Shown piece after piece: positions 1 to 5,808 of a DNA stretch of 5,808 bases (within the stretch, counting starts at the first letter, position 1; the number at the start of each line of letters is the position of its first letter). The notes below the pieces were generated by a model. It made no database searches, was not told where the DNA came from, and was given only the letters and a program-made list of their open reading frames with translations. The stretch is taken from the NCBI GenBank assembly GCA_902782795.1, contig CACZOT010000202.1, positions 1-5,808 on the forward strand. Reading direction: 5' to 3'. The DNA comes from an uncultured Eubacteriales bacterium. Its GTDB lineage: Bacteria > Bacillota > Clostridia > Christensenellales > Aristaeellaceae. A program made the translations under genes and the position numbers.

Positions 1-60
1 AAGAGGACCGACGCGCCGCGAAAAAGCGGAAATCTCCTCTTTTCGGCGCGACCGGGCCGG
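1..60. other. Upstream non-coding stretch with inverted repeats
   Basis: No gene is visible here. Several short inverted repeats can be read: AAGAGGA (1-7) against TCCTCTT (35-41), CCGC (16-19) against GCGG (26-29), and the competing pair CGCGCCG (12-18) against CGGCGCG (44-50). The 1-7/35-41 arms are followed by TT (41-43 is TTT), so this could be the tail of a terminator for a gene left of the window, but the T-run is short and the foldings compete. Assignment as a terminator is a guess. Confidence 0.3.
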
Positions 61-90
61 CAAACAGGGAAAAATTTCGCGCGTTGGAGA

Positions 91-119
91 TTGCTATTCT
101 CGGCGCGCTGTTTTATAAT
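91..119 (+). promoter_or_regulatory. Sigma-A type promoter of the LCP gene
   Basis: TTGCTA at 91-96 (4 of 6 matches to TTGACA) is separated by exactly 17 nt from a perfect TATAAT at 114-119. The predicted transcript start is near 126, giving a leader of about 50 nt before the GTG at 176. The AT-rich -10 stands out against the GC-rich surroundings. No activator or repressor site is obvious, although TTTCG (132-136) and CGAAA (144-148) form a short dyad in the leader. Confidence 0.8.
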
Positions 120-175
120 AAACTGTCTATGTTTCGGCATATACGAAAACGCAGAAAACCGGGAGGAAGAGATCC

Positions 176-1441
176 GTGTCTGAGAATAGCCGTCCCACCA
201 ATCCGCAAAGGCGCACCGCTCCGTCCGCACAGCGGCCCCAGGCGGCCGGCGCCCGCTCCCAGTACGCGCAGCGCCCGGCCGGGGTCCGTCCCGCCGGCGC
301 CCGCCCAGCGGGGAGCCGTCCCCAGGGGAGCCGACCCCAGGGCAGCCGCCCGCCGCAGAGACGCAGGAGGAAAAAGAAGAACAATTCCGGGATCGTCGCA
401 TTGCTGCTGCTGGCGGTCGTGCTGGTGATCGCTCTGGTCGTGATTATCCCGCGCCTGGGCAGGAACAACCAGCCTGAGCAGCCCGTCGTCGCGCAGCAGA
501 CCGCCGAAACGACCGAGGCCGCCGTCACGCAGTCGCCTTCGATCGCCACGGCCATCGCCACGCCCGGCCCCGCCATCAAGGCCCAGACGCTGGACCCGGC
601 GAACCTCTCCATCAACACCGCGCTGGACGGCACCTGGCGCAGCATCCTCCTTCTGGGTACGGACGCCCGCCTCTGGGACGACATGAAGCACACGGACACC
701 ATGATCGTCGTGTGCTATAACCTCCAGAACGGCTCCGTGCGCCTGATCAGCGTGATGCGCGATATGTTCGTGGATATCCCCGAGAAGGGCAACGTGCGCC
801 TGAACACCGTCTCCAGCTACGGCGGCATCCAGCGCCTGGCCCAGCTGCTCAACGAAAAGCTGGGGCTGAACATCCAGGAGTACATGATGGTCGATTTCGC
901 GGGCTTCCGCAACGCCGTGGATATCCTCGGCGGCATCGAGATCGATATCACCGAGACGGAGATGAACTACATCAACTACTCCCTGACCGAGCAGGTGAAC
1001 CTCCTGGTGGAGAAGCGCTACCGGCAGCGGGTCATGGAGGAATGCACCCTCACGACCTACGGCCCCGCGACGCACCTGAACGGCATCCAGGCCCTGGCCT
1101 ACGCTCGTATCCGTAAATCGGACAACGATTACAAGCGCACCGAGCGCCAGCGCACGGTGGTGCTGGCCGCGGTCAACAAGGCCATGCAGAGCATGACCGT
1201 GCCGCAGATGACGCAGATCGCCGGGACGATGCTCCAATACGTGGAGACGAACATCCCCCTGACCGGGCTGATTCAGCTCGCCGCCAAGGTGATGAGCAGC
1301 GGCGTGGGCGATATCCAGCAGACGCGCCTGCCCATCAACGATTCCTTCAAGGGCGAGACGCGCAAGAACGTCTGGGGCATGTACGACGTGGACTGGGCGC
1401 CCAATCAGCGCGAGGTGCAGTCCCTCCTGTACGGCTATTGA
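176..1441 (+). CDS. LCP (LytR-CpsA-Psr) family cell-wall glycopolymer transferase
   Basis: This 421-residue protein is a type II membrane protein of the LCP family, whose members transfer undecaprenyl-phosphate-linked glycopolymers (teichoic acid, capsule or related) onto peptidoglycan outside the membrane. Residues 1-71 form a cytoplasmic tail rich in Arg, Pro, Gln and Ala, with five RPxGx repeats (33-57) and a basic RRRRKKK tract (62-68). One membrane helix spans about 72-91, then a Thr/Ala/Pro-rich linker leads to the LCP domain from about 153. Family residues visible are GTDAR (161-165), the HTDTM segment with D174, the MRD motif (R195, D196), and R311/R313 plus R321/R324 in the YARIRK...RTERQR block. 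There is no extra LytR_C domain. The GTG start is fixed by GGAGG at 162-166, 9 nt upstream. The gene has its own promoter and terminator. The family is secure, but the particular polymer cannot be told from sequence, so no symbol is given. Confidence 0.93.
   Translation: MSENSRPTNPQRRTAPSAQRPQAAGARSQYAQRPAGVRPAGARPAGSRPQGSRPQGSRPPQRRRRKKKNNSGIVALLLLAVVLVIALVVIIPRLGRNNQPEQPVVAQQTAETTEAAVTQSPSIATAIATPGPAIKAQTLDPANLSINTALDGTWRSILLLGTDARLWDDMKHTDTMIVVCYNLQNGSVRLISVMRDMFVDIPEKGNVRLNTVSSYGGIQRLAQLLNEKLGLNIQEYMMVDFAGFRNAVDILGGIEIDITETEMNYINYSLTEQVNLLVEKRYRQRVMEECTLTTYGPATHLNGIQALAYARIRKSDNDYKRTERQRTVVLAAVNKAMQSMTVPQMTQIAGTMLQYVETNIPLTGLIQLAAKVMSSGVGDIQQTRLPINDSFKGETRKNVWGMYDVDWAPNQREVQSLLYGY
272..346 (+). 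repeat. Five 15-bp in-frame repeats encoding RPxGx
   Basis: Codons 33-57 of the LCP gene encode RPAGV, RPAGA, RPAGS, RPQGS, RPQGS in tandem, followed by a degenerate RPP. The last units are also close at DNA level (CGTCCCCAGGGGAGC and CGACCCCAGGGCAGC), which suggests growth by slippage or unequal crossing over. The encoded stretch is basic, disordered and predicted cytoplasmic. Confidence 0.85.
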
Positions 1442-1456
1442 TCCCCGGGTGGACAG

Positions 1457-1490
1457 GGGCCGCGCGGCGCGCCGTGCGGCCCGCCCTTTT
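1457..1490 (+). terminator. Rho-independent terminator after the LCP gene
   Basis: GGGCCGC (1457-1463) pairs with GCGGCCC (1476-1482). Pairing continues inward through 1464-1467 and 1472-1475 with one G-U, giving an 11-bp stem with a CGCG loop. A TTTT run lies at 1487-1490, after a 4-nt GCCC spacer. The stem is very stable; the spaced and short T-run makes termination efficiency uncertain. Confidence 0.65.
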
Positions 1491-1506
1491 CGCTTGTTAA
1501 CAAGCG
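1491..1506. promoter_or_regulatory. Perfect 16-bp palindrome upstream of tilS promoter
   Basis: CGCTTGTTAACAAGCG is fully self-complementary. It overlaps a second dyad whose centre is AAGCGCTT (1502-1509), flanked by AACA and TTGTT. It ends a few bases before the likely -35 region of the tilS promoter, a typical position for an operator. It could instead form a 6-bp hairpin with a TTAA loop followed by CTTTGTTT, acting as a second terminator of the LCP unit. The symmetry is seen directly; the regulatory role is inferred. Confidence 0.5.
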
Positions 1507-1511
1507 CTTTG

Positions 1512-1539
1512 TTTGCCGGGGCGGCGAACGTGTTATAAT
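1512..1539 (+). promoter_or_regulatory. Extended -10 promoter for tilS
   Basis: TGTTATAAT (1531-1539) is a perfect extended -10 element (TGnTATAAT). The -35 is weak: TTTGCC at 1512-1517 lies 16 nt upstream, as expected when an extended -10 compensates. The predicted start near 1546 leaves a leader of about 20 nt carrying the tilS ribosome binding site. It also excludes the ATG at 1542 as a translation start. Confidence 0.75.
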
Positions 1540-1553
1540 GGATGATACCAAGA

Positions 1554-1559
1554 GAGGAG
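1554..1559 (+). promoter_or_regulatory. Ribosome binding site fixing the tilS start
   Basis: GAGGAG sits 6 nt before the ATG at 1566. It lies downstream of the in-frame ATG at 1542, which has no comparable site and lies at or before the predicted transcript start. Confidence 0.8.
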
Positions 1560-1565
1560 CGCGCC

Positions 1566-2909
1566 ATGAGCCGCGATACGCAAGCCAGGCTCCTGCGCGC
1601 CGTGCGCGCGCACGTGCCCGCGGGGGCGAAGGTGCTCGCGGCGGTCTCCGGCGGCGCGGATTCCACGGCGCTCCTGCTGTTGCTGCACACGCTCGCCCAG
1701 GCGGGGGAGATCCGTCTGGCGGCGGCGCATTTCGAGCACGGCATCCGCGGGGAGGAATCCCTGGGGGATATGCGCTTCGTGCAGGATCTGTGCGGGCGGC
1801 TCGGCGTGGAATGCTTCTGCGCGCGGGCGGACGTGCCCGCCGAGGCCAGACGGCGGCGCATGGGCCTGGAGGAGACGGCGCGGGAGATGCGCCGGGCCTT
1901 CCTCGAGGAGGCGCGGCGGAAGACCGGGGCGGATCTGATCGCTCTGGCCCATCATCGCGACGACCAGGCAGAGACGGTGCTCATGCACCTCTTCCGAGGC
2001 GGCGGCGTCTCCGGCGCGGCGGCGATGCGCGCGCGCACCGGGGTGTGGCTGCGGCCTCTGCTGGAGATCGGGCGCGAGGAACTGCGCGCATATCTGCGCG
2101 ATCAGGGCATATCCTGGCGCGAGGACGCCACCAACGCCGAGGGCTGCACGCCCCGCAACCGCCTGCGCGGCGAGGTCATGCCCGCCGTGGAGGAGATCTG
2201 GCCCGGGGCGACGAAGGCACTCGGGCGTTATGCCGCCATCGCCGCGCGCGAAAGCGATTTTTGCGAGCGGGCGGCGGCCGGGTGGATCGAGAATGCGGGG
2301 GAGCGCCATCCCTACGGGCTGCTTTTGCGCCTGGACGGGAAGCCGCACGAGGCGGTGCTCGCGCGGGCCGTGAAGCGGCTGTGCGGGCAGGAGGCCGAGT
2401 ATACGGACGTGGAGCGCGTCCTCGCGCTCGTGGAGGCCGAACGGGGCGCGTTCGTCCCGCGTGGAGCCGCGGTCGCCGAGATCCGGCGCGGGCCCGAGGG
2501 GCTCTGGTTCCTGAACGGGCTCGAGCCGCCGCGAGAAACGCCTCTGCGCCTGGACGGCGAGACGGCCTTCGGCGCCGTCGGAGCGTTTTCCGCCGGCCCC
2601 TGGGAGAAGGGCCCCATTCGCGGAGATCCATCCGTGCAGGCGCTCTCCGCCGCGGCCCTGGAGGGCGCGAGCGCGCGGCCCTGGCGCGAGGGAGACCGCA
2701 TCCGCCCCCTGGGAATGGGCGGAAAAAGCCGGCTTCTTTCCGATCTGTACGGGGAGAAGGGCGTTCCCGCGGCGGCGCGGCGGTACATGCCCGTCGTCGT
2801 CCGCGGGGAGGATATCCTCTGGGCGGTCGGCGCGGCCATCGCCGAGGAGGCAAAGCTCGGGCCGGGCGAGGCCGCGGTGCGGGTCGCCTGGCGGGAAAAC
2901 GGGGAATAG
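1566..2909 (+). CDS. tilS: tRNA(Ile)-lysidine synthetase TilS
   Basis: TilS uses ATP and lysine to convert C34 of the CAU-anticodon tRNA-Ile to lysidine, so that the tRNA is charged with isoleucine and reads AUA instead of AUG. The 447-residue product shows the N-type ATP pyrophosphatase loop SGGADS (28-33), the HFEHGIRG segment (55-62), the family signature HHRDDQAET (129-137) followed by LFRGGGVSG, and the EDATN and RNRLR motifs. The C-terminal TilS domain follows, with RPWREGDR (371-378) and a KSRLLSDLYGEKGVP segment typical of tRNA acceptor-stem recognition. Length is normal for the two-domain form with its linker. It is likely first gene of a unit with hpt (48 nt downstream) and ftsH, as in other Firmicutes. 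Codon 182 (2109-2111) is ATA, the only in-frame ATA in any gene of this window. Essential in most bacteria. Confidence 0.97.
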   Translation: MSRDTQARLLRAVRAHVPAGAKVLAAVSGGADSTALLLLLHTLAQAGEIRLAAAHFEHGIRGEESLGDMRFVQDLCGRLGVECFCARADVPAEARRRRMGLEETAREMRRAFLEEARRKTGADLIALAHHRDDQAETVLMHLFRGGGVSGAAAMRARTGVWLRPLLEIGREELRAYLRDQGISWREDATNAEGCTPRNRLRGEVMPAVEEIWPGATKALGRYAAIAARESDFCERAAAGWIENAGERHPYGLLLRLDGKPHEAVLARAVKRLCGQEAEYTDVERVLALVEAERGAFVPRGAAVAEIRRGPEGLWFLNGLEPPRETPLRLDGETAFGAVGAFSAGPWEKGPIRGDPSVQALSAAALEGASARPWREGDRIRPLGMGGKSRLLSDLYGEKGVPAAARRYMPVVVRGEDILWAVGAAIAEEAKLGPGEAAVRVAWRENGE

Positions 2910-2919
2910 GCCGAAAAGG

Positions 2920-2935
2920 CTTTCGTATACGAGAG
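2920..2935. repeat. Imperfect 16-bp dyad in the tilS-hpt gap
   Basis: CTTTCGTATACGAGAG pairs with itself at 7 of 8 positions (T2922/G2933 mismatched, G-U in RNA) around the palindrome CGTATACG. It lies between the tilS stop and the hpt ribosome binding site. I see no convincing -35 for a promoter using TATACG. A weak hairpin AGGCC-GAAAA-GGCTT (2908-2922) overlaps its left edge. Function unknown. Confidence 0.35.
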
Positions 2936-2957
2936 AATACAGGGGAGGAACACGGCC

Positions 2958-3500
2958 ATGATGAACGATTTGGCATACGTACTCTACACCAAGGAGCAGA
3001 TCGACGAGATGGTCCAGAAGCTCGCGCGCCAGATCGAGCGCGATTACGAGGGCAAGGACCTCGTGTGCGTCTGCATCCTCAAGGGCGGCATCATGTTCAT
3101 GGCGGATCTCATCCGCGCCATCCGCATCCCGCTGACCATCGATTTCATGGCCACCTCCAGCTACGGCTCGGGCACCAAGAGCGCGGGCGTGGTGCGCATC
3201 ATCAAGGATCTGGACCGGGATATCACCGGCAAGGACGTGATCATCGTCGAGGATATCGTGGATTCCGGCCTCACGCTCACCTACCTCAAGGAGTACCTGA
3301 AGAGCCGCGGCGCGGCTTCCCTGAAGATCTGCACCCTGCTCGATAAGCCCGAGGGCCGCAAGGTGCCCCTGCAGGCGGACTATTTCGGCTTCACCACGCC
3401 CAACGCCTTCGTGGTCGGCTACGGGCTGGATTACGACGAAAAATACCGCAATCTGCCCCTGATCGGCGTGCTGAAGCCGGAAGTTTACGAAAAAGCCTAA
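2958..3500 (+). CDS. hpt: Hypoxanthine (guanine) phosphoribosyltransferase
   Basis: A cytosolic purine salvage enzyme that joins hypoxanthine or guanine to PRPP, giving IMP or GMP and pyrophosphate. The 180-residue length is typical of bacterial HPRT. Visible motifs are LKGG (41-44, pyrophosphate-binding loop), the SSYGSGT segment (67-73) of the flexible active-site loop, the PRPP motif VIIVEDIVDSGLTL (94-107; E98, D99, D102, S103, G104, T106), and the purine-binding end ADYFGF (140-145) with PNAFVVGYGLDY (148-159). Two ATGs stand in tandem at 2958 and 2961; the first is favoured because GGGGAGG (2942-2948) lies 9 nt away. It sits between tilS and ftsH as in Bacillus, where the gene is called hprT. 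In B. subtilis HprT and TilS have been reported to interact and activate ftsH expression; whether that holds here is unknown. Confidence 0.96.
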   Translation: MMNDLAYVLYTKEQIDEMVQKLARQIERDYEGKDLVCVCILKGGIMFMADLIRAIRIPLTIDFMATSSYGSGTKSAGVVRIIKDLDRDITGKDVIIVEDIVDSGLTLTYLKEYLKSRGAASLKICTLLDKPEGRKVPLQADYFGFTTPNAFVVGYGLDYDEKYRNLPLIGVLKPEVYEKA

Positions 3501-3505
3501 CGGGC

Positions 3506-3537
3506 TTGAACTTTCCGCCCGAAGCGGGTGGTATACT
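3506..3537 (+). promoter_or_regulatory. Candidate extended -10 promoter for ftsH
   Basis: TGGTATACT (3529-3537) fits an extended -10 (TGnTATACT, 5 of 6 matches to TATAAT). The best -35-like hexamer, TTGAAC at 3506-3511, is 20 nt upstream, longer than ideal, so activity would depend on the extended -10 or on an activator. The predicted start near 3544 gives a leader of about 65 nt. A dyad (CCCG 3518-3521 against CGGG 3525-3528, extended by flanking bases to 3515-3531) overlaps the element. Confidence 0.5.
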
Positions 3538-3548
3538 GGATGCGTTCG

Positions 3549-3589
3549 CGGCGGAGAGGCTCCGCCGGCGGGCTGGAAAGGCGGCCCGC
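3549..3589 (+). promoter_or_regulatory. Two contiguous hairpins in the ftsH leader
   Basis: CGGCGGAG (3549-3556) pairs with CTCCGCCG (3560-3567) over an AGG loop. Immediately next to it, GCGGGC (3568-3573) pairs with GCCCGC (3584-3589), extended inward by T-G and G-C. There is no T-run, so these are not ordinary terminators. The second stem ends 5 nt before the purine-rich ribosome binding site of ftsH. They could stabilise the mRNA or modulate translation; in GC-rich DNA some such pairing arises by chance. Confidence 0.45.
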
Positions 3590-3594
3590 GGAAA

Positions 3595-3601
3595 GCGAGG
3601 T
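3595..3601 (+). promoter_or_regulatory. Ribosome binding site supporting the ftsH TTG start
   Basis: GCGAGGT, with GAGG at 3597-3600, is placed 8 nt before TTG at 3609. No equally good site serves the upstream in-frame GTG at 3528, which also falls before the predicted -10 element. Confidence 0.65.
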
Positions 3602-3608
3602 ACACGGT

Positions 3609-5579
<1,971 letters not shown>

Positions 5580-5597
5580 CCAAAGCGATGGACACCA

Positions 5598-5628
5598 GGC
5601 GGGATGCGGGCTTTTTCCGCATCCCGCC
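5598..5628 (+). terminator. Terminator-like hairpin after ftsH
   Basis: GGCGGGATGCGG (5598-5609) pairs perfectly with CCGCATCCCGCC (5617-5628): a 12-bp stem with a 7-nt loop GCTTTTT. The trailing sequence GTCGTTTCC is only modestly T-rich. It lies 18 nt after the ftsH stop. The stem strength and position support transcription termination or 3'-end protection of the tilS-hpt-ftsH transcript. Confidence 0.7.
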
Positions 5629-5635
5629 GTCGTTT

Positions 5636-5653
5636 CCGGGAACTTTTTCCCGG
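5636..5653. terminator. Second hairpin between ftsH and the PHP gene
   Basis: CCGGGAA (5636-5642) pairs with TTCCCGG (5647-5653) over a CTTT loop. It follows the first hairpin by 7 nt and has no T-run behind it on the plus strand. It may back up the first hairpin or lie in the leader of the next gene. I see no convincing promoter between it and the ATG at 5684. Confidence 0.4.
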
Positions 5654-5683
5654 CCCGATTCGCCCCATGGGAAAGGACAGAGC

Positions 5684-5808
5684 ATGCGCGCAGACTGCCA
5701 CATCCATTCCACCGCCTCCGACGGGACGGCGCGCCCCGCCGAGATCGCCCGTCTCGCCGCTCGGGAAGGCTTCGACGCCATCGCCCTCACCGACCATGAT
5801 ACCATGGA
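5684..5808 (+). CDS. PHP-domain metal-dependent phosphoesterase (5' part only)
   Basis: Only the first 41 residues are inside the window; the frame is open at the right edge. They match the start of a PHP domain: DCHIHSTASDGT (4-15) carries the first metal ligands H6 and H8 and the conserved D13, and ALTDHDT (34-40) carries the second motif with D37 and H38. This arrangement resembles the TrpH/YciV-type proteins (RNase AM, a 5'-3' exonuclease on short RNAs in E. coli), but PHP domains also occur in histidinol phosphatases and polymerases, so the substrate is open. The start at ATG 5684 is supported by AAAGGA (5672-5677), 6 nt upstream. It lies 104 nt after ftsH, beyond two hairpins, so it may depend on read-through or on a promoter I cannot recognise. 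Confidence 0.85.
   Translation, partial: MRADCHIHSTASDGTARPAEIARLAAREGFDAIALTDHDTM

Noticed and set aside
1542..1565. Upstream in-frame ATG for tilS, adding 8 residues
   Set aside because: It lies 2 nt after the TATAAT, at or before the predicted transcript start, and the ribosome binding site GAGGAG is downstream of it.
113..1861. A minus-strand open frame of about 582 codons opposite the LCP gene
   Set aside because: It is in mirror register with the LCP codons, runs across a terminator and promoter, and shows no family motif.
140..2932. Shared TATACGA in the leaders of LCP (140-146) and hpt (2926-2932), with GTATAC also before ftsH (3531-3536)
   Set aside because: The match is only 6-7 bases, spacing to the ribosome site differs (21 versus 17 nt), and the ftsH copy is explained by a -10 element. 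Chance is sufficient.
1538..3346. A plus-strand Arg/Gly/Ala-rich open frame overlapping tilS and hpt
   Set aside because: It is a shifted-frame shadow of two well-supported genes, typical of GC-rich DNA, and has no motif of its own.
3528..3608. Upstream in-frame GTG for ftsH, adding 27 residues
   Set aside because: The extension is basic, translated from hairpin-forming leader sequence, lacks a ribosome site and overlaps the candidate -10 element. The TTG at 3609 gives a normal FtsH amino end.

Overview
The window reads as a housekeeping locus from a GC-rich member of the Firmicutes/Clostridia, possibly an uncultured gut lineage; that placement is inference. It rests on the order tilS-hpt-ftsH (a classic Firmicutes block), strong AGGAGG-like ribosome binding sites, sigma-A type promoters with TATAAT -10 boxes, and an LCP-family cell-wall protein next door. 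All genes are on the plus strand. Codon third positions are strongly G/C.

Layout: 1-175 is an upstream region with a clear promoter (91-119). 176-1441 encodes a membrane-anchored LytR-CpsA-Psr (LCP) protein with a repetitive Arg/Pro-rich cytoplasmic tail. 1442-1565 holds a GC-rich terminator hairpin, a perfect 16-bp palindrome and an extended -10 promoter. 1566-2909 is tilS (tRNA-Ile lysidine synthetase), followed after 48 nt by hpt (hypoxanthine phosphoribosyltransferase, 2958-3500). A 108-nt gap with a second extended -10 promoter candidate and tandem hairpins precedes ftsH (3609-5579, TTG start), the membrane AAA+ zinc protease. Two hairpins close that unit. A PHP-domain metal-dependent hydrolase begins at 5684 and runs off the right edge.

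How they work together: tilS, hpt and ftsH are probably co-transcribed at least in part from the tilS promoter, with extra initiation possible before ftsH. They cover decoding of AUA codons, purine salvage and membrane protein quality control. The LCP gene looks like a separate unit (own promoter, own terminator) for attaching glycopolymers to peptidoglycan. The PHP gene lies beyond the terminator hairpins.

I see no mobile element, CRISPR array, tRNA/rRNA or undescribed system. The most interesting details are small: the only in-frame AUA codon in the window lies in tilS itself, whose product is needed to read AUA; a symmetric palindrome abuts the tilS promoter; FtsH carries an enlarged extracytoplasmic domain; and the ftsH leader can fold into two back-to-back hairpins.
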